From Kribbella sp. NBC_01245 (lineage in GTDB: Bacteria > Actinomycetota > Actinomycetes > Propionibacteriales > Kribbellaceae), in the NCBI RefSeq assembly GCF_036226525.1, contig NZ_CP108487.1, positions 8,615,015 to 8,679,014 of the forward strand: a stretch of DNA of 64,000 bases, in the 5' to 3' direction. Below the pieces are notes generated by a model. It was not told where the DNA came from. It searched no databases and worked only from the letters and a program-made list of their open reading frames with translations. Positions 24,835 to 35,100 of this stretch are shown in pieces (the first letter of the stretch is position 1; each line of letters starts with the position of its first letter). Position numbers and translations under genes: made by a program.

Positions 24835-26829
24835 GTGGTCGTCGAAGTGCAGGAATTGCTGGAAGCCGCGGTCGCCGGCTTGGGGGGTACGAGCCGTCCG
24901 GGACAGGTCGCCATGGCCGAGGCCGTGACCGGCTCGATGAGCGACGGGTCGCATCTGCTGGTGCAAGCCGGCACCGGCACCGGAAAGTCGCTCGGCTACC
25001 TGGTGCCCGCCCTGCTGCATTCCCTCGAGGACAAGCGTGTGGTCGTCTCGACCGCGACCCTGGCCCTGCAATCGCAGCTCGTCGACCGGGACATGCCGGC
25101 CCTGCTCGACGCCACGGAGAAGCTGCTGCCCCGCCGCCCGACGTATGCGATTCAGAAAGGCCGGAACAACTACGCCTGCCTGCACCGCATCCGCGAGGGC
25201 GCGCCGGACGACGACGGCATGCTCATCGACGTACCGCCGGCCGGCCCGGTCGGCCAGCAGGTGATCGAGCTCCGCGAGTGGGCCGAGCAGCAGTTGCTGG
25301 ACGGCGAGGCAGGCGACCGCGATCACGCGCCCAGCCACCAGTACCAGGCCTGGCAGCAGGTCGCCATCAGCGCGCGGGAGTGCCTCGGCGTCCAGAAGTG
25401 CCCGTATGGCCAGGAGTGCTTCGCGGAGCGGTCGAAGGAGATCGCGCGCAAGTCCGACATCGTCATCACGAACCACGCCCTGCTCTCCATCGACGCCTTC
25501 GAGAACCAGAACGTGCTGCCGGAGCACGACGTCGTGGTGATCGACGAGGCGCATGAGCTGCCCGCCCGCGTCACGGGTGCGGCCGGCGCCGAGCTATCCC
25601 CGCAGATGGTCGAGCGCGCGGCCAAGCGGTCTCGGCGTTTTGCCGACGACGACAAGGTCGACGACCTCTCCGACGCGTCGGACGCCCTGCGTGCGGCGCT
25701 CGACGAGACGCGGGAAGGCCGGATCGAGGCGTCGAACGGGGAGGTGCTGGAGGCGGCGGCCCTGGTCCGGGATGCGGCCCGCGCGTTGTATAGCGATCTC
25801 AACAAGAAGTCCGACGACAAGGACGACGATCCCGACGGCGCCAAACGGCAGAGCCGGGGTGCGGTCAAGGAGATCTTCGACGTCGCCGAGCGCGTTGCCG
25901 CGCTGAGCCCCGCGGACGTGGTCTGGCTGGTCGACCGGGACCGGTTCGGCCGGGAGCTGCGGATCGCGCCGCTGTCCGTGGCCGGCCTACTGCGCGAGCT
26001 GCTGCTGAGAGACCGGACAGTGGTGCTCACCTCGGCCACGCTCACGCTCGGCGGTGACTTCGACGCGATCGCCCGGCAGGTGGGGCTCCGCCCGTCCGAC
26101 CGGATCGAGCTCGATGACGAGCTGCCGGAGGTTTCTGCTCCTGAGTCCGATGTTGCGCCGCTGCCCTGGCGTGGGCTCGACGTCGGTTCGCCTTTCGAGT
26201 ACGAGAAGCAGGGGATTCTCTATGTGGCCAAGCATCTTCCGCCGCCACATCGCGATGGTCTCGGGCAGAAGCAATTCACCGAGATCATCGACCTGATCAC
26301 GGCGGCCGGTGGGCGCACGCTCGGGTTGTTCTCGTCGCGCCGGGCCGCCGAGGCCGCGACCGCGGCGGTTCGCGAGGCGACCGATCTGCGGGTGTTGTGC
26401 CAAGGCGACGCGCAGTTGGGGGAGTTGTCCCGCGAGTTCGTGGCGGACCCCGAGGTCTCGTTGTTCGGCACACTTTCGCTTTGGCAGGGCCTCGACGTAC
26501 CGGGGTCGACCTGCAACCTGGTCATCATCGACCGGGTCCCGTTCCCGCGTCCGGATGAGCCCTTGATGGCCGCCCGGCAGCGAGCCGTCGACGAAGCCGG
26601 TGGCAATGGGTTCATGGCCGTCGCCGCGACCCACGCCGCGCTGTTGCTCGCGCAAGGCGCCGGTCGCCTCATCCGCCGTACGACGGATCGCGGGGTGGTC
26701 GCCATCCTCGACCCGCGCATCGTCACCGCGAGGTATGGCAGCTACCTGCGGGCCTCGCTGCCACCGATGTGGGCCACCGCCGACCGCGAGAAGGTCCTCG
26801 GCGCCCTGAAGCGGCTGCAGGACACATGA
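24835..26829 (+). CDS. dinG: ATP-dependent DNA helicase, DinG/XPD type
   Basis: A 664-residue superfamily 2 helicase with an iron-sulphur cluster, acting 5'-3' on damaged or R-loop DNA. Walker A is AGTGTGKSLGYLVPA. The Fe-S cysteines are in NYACLHRIREG and RECLGVQKCPYGQECF. The DEAH box is VVIDEAHELPARV. Later motifs are VLTSATLTLGG, SLWQGLDVPG and QGAGRLIRRTTDRG. The start is GTG 24835. The stop overlaps the ATG of the DNA ligase gene as ATGA, so both are likely made together. I found no SOS box immediately upstream. Confidence 0.95.
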   Translation: MVVEVQELLEAAVAGLGGTSRPGQVAMAEAVTGSMSDGSHLLVQAGTGTGKSLGYLVPALLHSLEDKRVVVSTATLALQSQLVDRDMPALLDATEKLLPRRPTYAIQKGRNNYACLHRIREGAPDDDGMLIDVPPAGPVGQQVIELREWAEQQLLDGEAGDRDHAPSHQYQAWQQVAISARECLGVQKCPYGQECFAERSKEIARKSDIVITNHALLSIDAFENQNVLPEHDVVVIDEAHELPARVTGAAGAELSPQMVERAAKRSRRFADDDKVDDLSDASDALRAALDETREGRIEASNGEVLEAAALVRDAARALYSDLNKKSDDKDDDPDGAKRQSRGAVKEIFDVAERVAALSPADVVWLVDRDRFGRELRIAPLSVAGLLRELLLRDRTVVLTSATLTLGGDFDAIARQVGLRPSDRIELDDELPEVSAPESDVAPLPWRGLDVGSPFEYEKQGILYVAKHLPPPHRDGLGQKQFTEIIDLITAAGGRTLGLFSSRRAAEAATAAVREATDLRVLCQGDAQLGELSREFVADPEVSLFGTLSLWQGLDVPGSTCNLVIIDRVPFPRPDEPLMAARQRAVDEAGGNGFMAVAATHAALLLAQGAGRLIRRTTDRGVVAILDPRIVTARYGSYLRASLPPMWATADREKVLGALKRLQDT

Positions 26830-27785
26830 CGCCCGGGCCCTCGTCCAACCCGCCGCTGCTGCCGATGATGGCAGTGTCCGGCGTGCTGCCCGAGGGGTCC
26901 GGTTGGGCGTTCGAGATGAAGTGGGACGGCGTTCGCGTTATCGCAGACGTCGACGCGGATGGCTGCCGCCTGTGGTCGCGTAATGGGCGTGACGTCACGT
27001 TGGGCTATCCCGAATTGTCTGGTCTTAGTGGTCAGAGGCTGTTGCTCGATGGGGAGATCGTGACCCTTGACGAGACTGGCGCGCCGTCCTTTGGCTTGCT
27101 GCAAAGGCGAATGCACGTTCGCGATCCGCGTCAGCTGGTGCATCTGATCAAGGAGGTGCCGGTCTCGGTGCGGCTCTTCGATCTGCTCGCGGTCGACGGG
27201 CAGTCGTTGCTAGAGGCAACGTACGACGATCGGCGCGGGCTGCTCGAATCGCTCGACCTGGACGATCCGTTCTGGGAGTTGCCGCCCGCGTGGACCGATG
27301 GCGCGGACGCTCTCGCCGCCTCGGGGGAGACCGGCCTCGAAGGCGTCGTGGCCAAGCGCCGGGCATCGCGGTATCTGCCCGGCAAGCGCAGCTCCGATTG
27401 GGTCAAGGTCAAGCACGTCCTTACCCGCGACGTCATCCTGTGCGGCTGGCATCCCGGGGAAGGCAATCGCGAAGGTTGGATCGGCTCGTTGTACTGCGGC
27501 TCGTACGACGAGAACGGCGAGCTGGTGCTGATCGGGAAGGTCGGCTCGGGCCTCGACTTCGCCACCCTCGAGATCTTGTCGGCCGAACTGGCCGAGCTCG
27601 AGGTGAGCAAGCCGCCCTTCAACCCGGAGAGCATCCCGACAGGCGACCGCCGTCGGGCTCACTGGCTCGACCCGCTCCTCGTCGCCGAAGTCACGTACTC
27701 AGGCTGGGCCGCCGACGGCCGCCTCCGCCACCCGGTCTGGCGAGGCCTCCGCTTCGACATCGACCCCAGCTCAGTAACCCACTGA
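26826..27785 (+). CDS. ATP-dependent DNA ligase (LigD ligase-domain type)
   Basis: A 319-residue nucleotidyltransferase that seals DNA nicks. The adenylation Lys32 is in MKWDGVR (motif I). Motif III is LLDGEIV, motif IV EGVVAKRRASRYLPG, and motif V SSDWVKVKH. An OB-fold follows (VILCGWHPGEGNREGWIGSL, VGSGLDFATL). Polymerase and nuclease domains of full LigD are absent, so it resembles stand-alone LigC or the ligase module. The ATGA overlap with dinG fixes the start and suggests a shared repair task, an inference. Confidence 0.93.
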   Translation: MTPGPSSNPPLLPMMAVSGVLPEGSGWAFEMKWDGVRVIADVDADGCRLWSRNGRDVTLGYPELSGLSGQRLLLDGEIVTLDETGAPSFGLLQRRMHVRDPRQLVHLIKEVPVSVRLFDLLAVDGQSLLEATYDDRRGLLESLDLDDPFWELPPAWTDGADALAASGETGLEGVVAKRRASRYLPGKRSSDWVKVKHVLTRDVILCGWHPGEGNREGWIGSLYCGSYDENGELVLIGKVGSGLDFATLEILSAELAELEVSKPPFNPESIPTGDRRRAHWLDPLLVAEVTYSGWAADGRLRHPVWRGLRFDIDPSSVTH

Positions 27786-27939
27786 CAGCCTTCTCAAGTC
27801 GGAGGGCGCCGCGGCGGGCGGGAGGGTGCGGCGGGCCTTTTGGGGATGAGCGAACCGACGGTGGGGCGGACCGTGGTTGGCAGTGCAGGGATGGCCTGGT
27901 GGGCGGGGCCAGGATTCGGGGGCGTTGTGGGGACTGTGG

Positions 27940-28440
27940 TCAGTCGCGGGGAGCCGGCTGAATGGCCAGGGCGGCGGTGATCTTGTCGGTCAGCTTTTCC
28001 GGCGTGTTGGCCGGGGCATAGCGACCGATCACCTTGCCGTCGCGGCCGATCAGGAACTTGGTGAAGTTCCATTTGATCCGGCCGCCCAGGAGCCCACCCT
28101 GCTCACGCTTGAGCCAGTTGTACAGCGGGTGGGTCCTGGAGCCGTTCACTTCGATCTTGGCGAACATGGGGAAGGTGACGTGGTAGATCGTCGAGCAGAA
28201 GTTCGCGATCTCGTTCTCGTCACCGGGTTCCTCATGCGCGAACTGGTCGCAGGGGAATCCGAGCACCGTGAAGCCCTGCTTGCGGTACGTCTTGTACAGC
28301 TTCTGCAGTCCCGTGTACTGAGGGGTGTAGGTGCACTGCGAGGCAGTGTTCACGATCAGTATGACCTGGTCGCGAAACTCGTCGAGGGACTGTTCGGTAC
28401 CTTCGATGCGGGTGGCGCTGAAGTCATAAACGGTCGGCAT
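27940..28440 (-). CDS. Glutathione peroxidase-family thiol peroxidase
   Basis: A 166-residue thioredoxin-fold peroxidase reducing hydroperoxides. Catalytic Cys36 is in NTASQCTYTPQY, where animal enzymes have selenocysteine. The FPCDQF motif, the Trp/Asn of KWNFTKFLI, and a second Cys in the NFCSTI segment are present. Actinomycetes lack glutathione, so electrons probably come from thioredoxin or mycothiol systems (inference). The length is normal. The downstream 150 bp up to the ligase gene hold nothing recognisable. Confidence 0.94.
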   Translation of the reverse strand: MPTVYDFSATRIEGTEQSLDEFRDQVILIVNTASQCTYTPQYTGLQKLYKTYRKQGFTVLGFPCDQFAHEEPGDENEIANFCSTIYHVTFPMFAKIEVNGSRTHPLYNWLKREQGGLLGGRIKWNFTKFLIGRDGKVIGRYAPANTPEKLTDKITAALAIQPAPRD

Positions 28441-28488
28441 GATTTTATCGTGACAGAACTCCCCGGGTTCTGCTCGGCGTCTGAGATG

Positions 28489-29277
28489 TCAGACACGCCG
28501 CAGAACCGTAACGACCTTTCCGAGGATGGTCGCATCGGTGCCGTCGATGGGCTCGAACGCCGGGTTGTGTGGTAGCAGCCAGACCTCGTTTTTCGTCTTC
28601 TTGAAGGTCTTGACCGTCGCCTCACCGTCGATCATCGCAGCCACGATGTCACCGTTGTTCGCGGTCGGCTGCTGCCGCACGACGACCCAGTCGCCATCGC
28701 AGATCGCGGCCTCGATCATCGATTCGCCCTTTACCCGCAGCATGAACAGGGTGCCCTCGCCGACCATTGCCCTGGGCAACGGGAAGACCTCTTCGATGTG
28801 CTGCTCGGCCAGGATCGGGCCACCGGCGGCGATCCGGCCGACGACCGGCACGTACGCCGCGGCCGGGTGGGCGTCACCCGCGCCGGTCTCGTCGTACGCC
28901 GTTTGGCGGATCGAGGCGACCGAACCGCGACGGGCGGCGTCCGCCACTTCGTTCGGATAGCGGACCTCGATGGCGCGCGGGCGGTTCGGATCGCGGCGCA
29001 GCAGGCCCTTCTGCTCGAGCACGCGGAGCTGGTGCGACACCGACGACGAGCTGGTCAGTCCGACCTTCTCGCCGATCTCGCGCATCGAGGGTGGATAACC
29101 CCGGCTGTCGACCGAATCCCGGATGACATCCAGCACCCGGCGCTGCCGCGGGGTCAGGCCGGTGGCGTCGGCAGGCCCATCCGGCAGCTCGGTCACGGTC
29201 TGGTCGTCCGCGCCCTTCGCGCCGGCACCACTGCCCTTGCGCGAACCGCTGCTCGAACCGCTCGGCGTCCTGGCCAT
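28489..29277 (-). CDS. lexA: SOS repressor LexA
   Basis: A 262-residue repressor of DNA-damage genes, self-cleaving when bound to RecA-DNA. A Ser/Gly/Lys-rich N-terminal extension is followed by the winged helix (LTPRQRRVLDVIRDSVDSRG...SSSSVSHQLRVLEQKG). The cleavage site AAGG lies in VGRIAAGGPIL, and the protease dyad is Ser in RVKGESMIEA and Lys in GEATVKTFKK. ATG 29277 is chosen because GAGGAGGGG lies 7 nt upstream; the longest reading would start inside the SOS box at 29369-29384. It is divergent from the LysM gene. Confidence 0.96.
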   Translation of the reverse strand: MARTPSGSSSGSRKGSGAGAKGADDQTVTELPDGPADATGLTPRQRRVLDVIRDSVDSRGYPPSMREIGEKVGLTSSSSVSHQLRVLEQKGLLRRDPNRPRAIEVRYPNEVADAARRGSVASIRQTAYDETGAGDAHPAAAYVPVVGRIAAGGPILAEQHIEEVFPLPRAMVGEGTLFMLRVKGESMIEAAICDGDWVVVRQQPTANNGDIVAAMIDGEATVKTFKKTKNEVWLLPHNPAFEPIDGTDATILGKVVTVLRRV

Positions 29278-29368
29278 CCGTGGCCCCTCCTCGGATCGGG
29301 CCGGCTGATAACGCCGCCGGCCATGACTTTGTCGACTGCTAAAACCGTAGACCGAATTCTGAGATTCT

Positions 29369-29384
29369 TCAAACATCTGTTCGA
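29369..29384. promoter_or_regulatory. SOS (LexA) box of lexA
   Basis: On the minus strand TCGAACAGATGTTTGA matches the actinobacterial consensus TCGAACNNNNGTTCGA at 11 of 12 defined positions. It lies about 92 bp upstream of the lexA start, so LexA should repress its own gene. Confidence 0.85.
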
Positions 29385-29519
29385 AGGCGTGTCGCTTCGC
29401 TGGTTTGTTCGACTGTCGCGGTATGAAACCGCGATCCAGCGCTGTTGTACCCGGCGTGTCGGTACCGGAGATGGTTGCGCCGGACCGGCTGTTCGGTAAT
29501 CATTCGTACAGGCGTTCGA

Positions 29520-29535
29520 TCGAACAGGTGTTCGG
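29520..29535. promoter_or_regulatory. SOS (LexA) box of the LysM gene
   Basis: TCGAACAGGTGTTCGG matches TCGAACNNNNGTTCGA at 11 of 12 defined positions, 90 bp upstream of the LysM gene start, facing away from the lexA box. Confidence 0.85.
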
Positions 29536-29624
29536 GCCGGTCGAGCGAGGTGCTTCGAACGAAAACTGTCGGAGGCACCCGGTAGACAGAGATCGACACC
29601 GTAGGACGAGGTCTGGAGGATCCG

Positions 29625-30080
29625 ATGAGCGCAGTCGCGTTGGTCACGCAAACGCCGGATGTCGACGGCACCAAACGGGCGCGTCGGCGTCGAGTGATCG
29701 ACGGCGTCAGTACCGAGCGCCTGCCGGCGAGAGCGTGTGCCGGGGCCGAGGTCGGGCCGCAGCCGGTGGCCGAGCCGCCCGCGCTGCAGTTGACCAGGCG
29801 CGGCAAAGCGGTGCTGACGATCGTGTCGGTGCTGGTCTTCGGCGCGGCGGTCGCGGTGCTCGGGCTTCGTGTGGCCGGTGTCTGGTCGGGTGTGCCGGAG
29901 ATGGCCGGCACGGTGCCGGTCCAGGTCGGTGCCGGCGAATCGCTCTGGTCGATCGCTCAGGAGACGAATCCCGGTCAGGATCCGCGCATGGTGGTCGAGC
30001 AGATCGCCGATCTGAACGGTCTGTCCGCCGCCACCGACGTCACGCCGGGCAGCACGCTGCAGATCCCGGTTTTCCGCTGA
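29625..30080 (+). CDS. LysM membrane protein, SOS-induced cell-division suppressor-like (ChiZ/DivS position)
   Basis: A 151-residue protein with a cytosolic head, one transmembrane helix (AVLTIVSVLVFGAAVAVLGL, about 66-86) and an external LysM domain (VQVGAGESLWSIAQETNPGQ...VTPGSTLQIPVF). The position divergent from lexA and the SOS box match mycobacterial Rv2719c/ChiZ and corynebacterial DivS, which halt division during DNA damage (established knowledge); sequence similarity outside LysM is low, so the function is inferred from context. ATG 29625 has GGAGG 6 nt upstream. In relatives nrdR usually follows; here it is 12 kb away. Confidence 0.85.
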   Translation: MSAVALVTQTPDVDGTKRARRRRVIDGVSTERLPARACAGAEVGPQPVAEPPALQLTRRGKAVLTIVSVLVFGAAVAVLGLRVAGVWSGVPEMAGTVPVQVGAGESLWSIAQETNPGQDPRMVVEQIADLNGLSAATDVTPGSTLQIPVFR

Positions 30081-30183
30081 CCGACTGGGCAGAGAGCGCA
30101 TCAGCCTCGACGTCCTGAGAGTTCGCCGTTGATTCATGACGAGCTCTAGCGCTGTTGTTGTCATTTTCCTACGGTCGATCTCC

Positions 30184-32037
30184 ATGACCACCACAGCGTC
30201 CGCCCGACCCCGGTTCCGCGCCGCCATCGCCCTGCTGGCTGCGACCGCCACCGCCCTAGTCACCGTCTCAACCACCCAGACCACGGCAACCGCCGCAAGT
30301 ACCGCGCAGCAGACCGCCGAAGCGCCGACGATCAACGAAACGTTCGACGGTCCCGGCCTCCCCGCCGGCTGGACCGCGGCCGAAGGATCGTGGCGAGTCG
30401 AGGGCGGCCGCCTGCTCGGTACGTCGACCAGCTCGAGCCAGCAGAGCCGGATCACCTTCGGCACCCCGCTGGCCGACTTCCGGATCGAGGCCCGCCTCCG
30501 GTTCGAGTCCGCCATCGACGCCGCTCGCTGGACGGCGTTCGGCCTTGATCTCGCTCCGAGTGGCGCCGTGCCGTGGTCCATCGCGACCATCCGCAACAAC
30601 GCCACCGCGGCGAACGGCCTCGAGTTCGCGCAGCGTACGACCGCCAACGCCTGGAATGTCACGAACACGGGCCCGTCCCCTGTCCAGGTCGGCACCGGCA
30701 AAGAGGTGCGCGTCGCCGTCGAGGTCCGCGGTTCGCGTGGCGTCTGGTACGTCGACGGCCGCGAGGCCCTCCGTACCACTCAGGTGCAGCGCACTCCGCA
30801 AGGCGTGCAGGCGTTGTTCGTCAACGGCGCGACCGTCTCGTTCGACGACCTCACCGTCACGCCGCTCGGCCGCGAGTCGTTCGTCCGCAAACCGGGGGAG
30901 ACCCTGCGGGTGTGGGCACACCGCGGCGCCTCCTCCGCCGTACCGGAGAACACTGCCGCCTCCGACGAGGTCGCACGCCGTGCCGGTGCCGAGTGGATCG
31001 AGAACGACGTACAGCCGTCCAAGGATGGCGTGCCGGTGATCATGCACGACGGCACGGTCGATCGCACCACCGACGGCACGGGCGCGGTGAACAGTCTGAC
31101 CGCGGCCCAACTCGCCGGTCTCGACGCGGGCTCGTGGTTCGCGCCCGCCTTCACGGGCCAGCGTGTCCCGACCCTGGCGAGCCAGCTCGACGGCCTGAAG
31201 ACCCGCGGCGGCAACCTCCTGCTCGAGGTCAAGGGCCCGCATACCAGGGTCCAGGTAGAGCGCATCGTCACCGAGATCCGCGCCAAAGGCATGGCCAGCC
31301 GGGTGTTCGTGCAGAGCTTCGAGCCGCAGCACCTGCGCTGGATGCGCGAGCTCGCCCCGGAGCTACCGCTCGGCCTGCTGCGCAGCACGCTCGACGCCGA
31401 CCCGGTCGCCATCGCGAAAGACCTCGGCCTGTCGGCGTACAACCCGTCCGAGGCCGCCTTCCGCACGCGGCCCGGAATCGCGGTGGACCTGCACGCAGCC
31501 GGCGTCGCCGTGAACGTGTGGACCGTGGACAACGCCACCAGCTGGAAGTTCCTCGAAGAGGCGGACGTCGACGGCATCATCACCAACCGCCCGGCCGAAC
31601 TCGCCGGCTGGAACGCGGCCTTCAAGCAGCGCCCGACGGCCACGATCCTCAGCCCGGCCACCGGCGCTAAGTTCGACCGCGCTCAGACCGTCACCATCGC
31701 GGTCGACGGCGCAGCCCGGCAGGACATCACCCTCGACGGCAAGCCGGTCACCAACGGCCAGACGATCGCCCTCGCCCACGAAACCGCCGGCCGCCACGTC
31801 ATCAAGGTCGGCGCCACCGAGTCGACGTTCGAGCTAGTGGCCACTCAAACCGGTCTGGCCCACCTGATCTTCACCTCGGACGCGCCCGCCAACGCGAAAG
31901 CCACGATGGCGTCACTACTCGGCTCCGCCCGGTACGACGCCCTCGCGACCTACGCCGCAACCCCCGCGACCCGCGGCCTCACCGCCGACCAAAAGCGCCT
32001 GATCATCGCCGAAGCGCAGGCACTTCGCGACCGCTGA
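30184..32037 (+). CDS. Secreted glycerophosphodiester phosphodiesterase with N-terminal LamG-like domain
   Basis: A 617-residue exported hydrolase of glycerophosphodiesters (teichoic acid or phospholipid head groups). It has a signal peptide (RFRAAIALLAATATALVTVS), a LamG/DUF1080-like beta domain (about 45-235), and a GDPD TIM barrel (about 245-480). Catalytic motifs are WAHRGASSAVPENT, EWIENDVQPSKDGVPVIMHD (Glu/Asp metal ligands and second His), and LLEVKGP. A C-terminal Ig-like domain and a short helical tail follow. ATG 30184 is preferred over 30136 because it gives a normal signal peptide, though neither has a clear ribosome site. Confidence 0.92.
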   Translation: MTTTASARPRFRAAIALLAATATALVTVSTTQTTATAASTAQQTAEAPTINETFDGPGLPAGWTAAEGSWRVEGGRLLGTSTSSSQQSRITFGTPLADFRIEARLRFESAIDAARWTAFGLDLAPSGAVPWSIATIRNNATAANGLEFAQRTTANAWNVTNTGPSPVQVGTGKEVRVAVEVRGSRGVWYVDGREALRTTQVQRTPQGVQALFVNGATVSFDDLTVTPLGRESFVRKPGETLRVWAHRGASSAVPENTAASDEVARRAGAEWIENDVQPSKDGVPVIMHDGTVDRTTDGTGAVNSLTAAQLAGLDAGSWFAPAFTGQRVPTLASQLDGLKTRGGNLLLEVKGPHTRVQVERIVTEIRAKGMASRVFVQSFEPQHLRWMRELAPELPLGLLRSTLDADPVAIAKDLGLSAYNPSEAAFRTRPGIAVDLHAAGVAVNVWTVDNATSWKFLEEADVDGIITNRPAELAGWNAAFKQRPTATILSPATGAKFDRAQTVTIAVDGAARQDITLDGKPVTNGQTIALAHETAGRHVIKVGATESTFELVATQTGLAHLIFTSDAPANAKATMASLLGSARYDALATYAATPATRGLTADQKRLIIAEAQALRDR

Positions 32038-32104
32038 CGGCGCGTTCGGCAACAACCTGCAACTCCCGCATAACCCCCTGTTAGAAACCCACGAGATCCG
32101 TTTA

Positions 32105-32142
32105 GACTCCCGGCGGCCGGTAGATCGGCCGCCGGGGGAGTC
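32105..32142. terminator. Strong hairpin terminator between GDPD and Rhs genes
   Basis: GACTCCCGGCGGCCG pairs with CGGCCGCCGGGGGAGTC (one bulge), 5-nt loop. It isolates the Rhs gene, which starts 33 bp later. Confidence 0.82.
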
Positions 32143-32174
32143 GCGTTCAATCGTTGAGGATTTCTGGGGGTTCC

Positions 32175-35100
32175 GTGTCGCGCCGTAGCACCGTCATGCT
32201 CGTTGCCGTCTCACTCTTGGCCTCGCTGCTAGGGCCTAATCCACTGGCCACAGCCGAGCCCACCCAAGCGCCGAAGCAACAACAGGCGAGACAGGCCGCA
32301 ACACCTGCCCTACAACCCGCCGCCGGCCAGTTCGTGCCAGTAGCGCCAGCGACCGTCGTGAACGGCGTAGCCATCGCCGCGGCCGGGACGAGCACCGTCA
32401 CAGTCGCAGGCGCGAACGGCATCCCGTCCGCCGCCCAGGTCAGCGCAGTCGCGGTACAGGTGACAGCGATCGGCACTACGGCCGCGGGCTACGTGCAGAC
32501 CTTCGCGGCCGGTACGACGCGTCCGACCGACAGTACGACCAACTTCGTCACCGGACGCAATACCGCCAGCTATGACGTCGTACCGGTCTCCGCGACGGGC
32601 CAGATCAGCGTCTACTCGAGCGCCGCGTCGAAGGTGTGGGTCCGCCTCCGCGGCTACTACACGTCCGCGTCGGCCGTGACCGCTGGAGCGACGTTCGTAC
32701 CGCTGGCGCCGACCGCAGTCGTCAACAACGTCTCCCTCGCGGCAGCCGGTACGACGACCGCCACGCTCGCCGGGGCGAACGGCATCCCCGCGGCGGCCAG
32801 TGTCGCCGCTGTGGCGCTGGACGTCGTCGCGTCGGCCCCGACCGCGGCAGGCGTGATCAAGACCTACCCCGCGGGTACGACGGCTCCGGCAGACGCGACG
32901 GTCAACTACCCCGTGAGCGTGAGCCAGTCGAACTACGAGACCGTCAAACTCTCCAGCACCGGACAGGTCACGTTCTCCGCGAGCGGTGCCACCAAGCTCA
33001 CCGTGCGCCTGCGCGGCTACTACTCGGTGCCGACCGCAACAACCGCCGCCGCGTCGTACGTCCCCGTGGCACGCGCGACCGTCGTCAACAACGTGGCACT
33101 CGCGGCAGCCGGTACGACGACCGCGACGTTCGCCGGCGCCAACGGCGTACCAGCGGCTGCGACCGTCGCCGCGATCGACGCCAACGTGGTCGCCTCGGCA
33201 CCGACGGCGGCGGGCGCTCTCACGTCGTACGCCGCCGGTACGACGCGCCCGGCGGACTCGTCCGTGCACTACGCGAACGCCGTCAGCACCGCCTCGCACG
33301 ACACGGTGAAGATCTCCGCTGCGGGTCAGACCACCTTCTACGCGAGTGGTGCGACCAAGCTGATCGTGCGGCTCCGCGGATACTTCAAGAAGGCGACGGC
33401 GCCACTCGCGCCCACGGGCGTCACCGTGGCTCCGGGCGATGGGCGCGCGACGGTCGGCTGGACCACGCCGAAGGACGGCGGCGCCGCGATCACCGGCTAT
33501 ACCCTGACCGCGAACCCGGGCGGCATCAAGACGACGGTCGGCCTCGAGGACAGCGCGACGATCACAGGTCTGACCAACGGCACGCCGTACACGTTCACCG
33601 TGCAGGCGATCAACGCCGCCGGTACGAGCGCCGCGTCGGCGGTCACCAAGCCAGTGGTGCCGATGGGTGGCGAGGTCCTCTACGCGCATGACGCGGCCGG
33701 CCGGGTAAAGGCCGTGTTCACGTCGGATGGCGCGGGTGTCGCGTACCAGTACGACGCCGTCGGCAACATCACCGCGACGCAGAGCCTGCCCGCCGACCAG
33801 CTGAAGGTCGTCCAGGCGGGCCCGGCCACGGTCGTCGTCGGCGACTCGTACGAGATCTATGGCACCGGCTTCGGCCTCGATCCCGCCCAGGTCCAGGTCA
33901 GCATCGGGGGAGCGGCAGCCGCCATCACCTCGCACCGGCGCAACCACCTGGTCGCGACGGTGCCGGCCGGTGCCGCGTCCGGGCCGGTCACGGTCACCGT
34001 GGCGGGTACGACAGTGCAGGCCGCCCAGGTCGCACTTCTCACGGCACCGCAGGTAGCTACCGTCAGCCCCGCCATCGTCGACCGCTCGGGCACGTTGACC
34101 GTGTCGGGTGCGAACTTCGCGCCGACTACTACCGGCAACAACGTCTCGATCAACGGCACGAAGCTCCAGGTGCTGACGGCGTCACCCACCAGCCTCACGC
34201 TGCGAGCTCCCGGGTTCGGCGTGGTCGGCAAGGTCACCGTCCGCACCCGCGCCGGACTGGTGACGTCGACCGACCGGGTGACCGTGCCGCCGGCGCCGTT
34301 CCTGGCCGCCGATGTCGCGGCGTCGACCCACCTCAGCGTGGACACCCCGGCCACGATCACCATGGCCACGTCGAACCAGCTCGCCTTGTTCAGCATCGAC
34401 GGCACTCCCGGCAAGCGGCTCGGTTTCCAGATCGACGAGACGATCAGCGGTTGCTACGAGGCGCACATCTGGGCGCCGGACCGCAGTGCCGTGGTGGTCG
34501 TCGAGACCATCTGCGGCAAGGAGTTCCTCGAGCTGCCGCGCTCGGCCGCGGCCGGGACGTACATGATCGAGCTCGACCCACGGGATCCCACCACCGGAAC
34601 GTTCACGGTGACCGCCCGCCAGAGCGCGGACCTCACCGCCGCGTTGACGATCGACGGCCCGGTGGGCAGCCTGACCACGACCGCGGCCCCGTCGCACGCG
34701 ACCTTCACCTTCAGCGGCACGCAGGGCCAGCTCGTCTTCACCACGCTCACCGCGCCGAACAAGCTCGCCCATGGCGCCGTGCTGTGGGGACCGCAGGGCC
34801 AGAAGCTCAACAGCACTGGCACGTTCTACGGCACCTCGGACAGTGGCTACCTCAGCGCGGTCCTGCTGCCGGAGACGGGCGTCTACACCGTGGACATCAA
34901 CCCGTATCAGTTCGACCTCGGCACCTACACCGCACAGGTGACGCTGGTCCCGCCGCCTGTGTCGGCCACGACTACGATCGACGGCACGGCCGCGCGCCTC
35001 GGCATCACCAAGCCCGGCCAGACCGGCTCGGTGAGCTTCACCGGTACGCAAGGCCAGCTGGTCCACATCGACCTGGCCACGGCACTCACCAGCACGTCCA

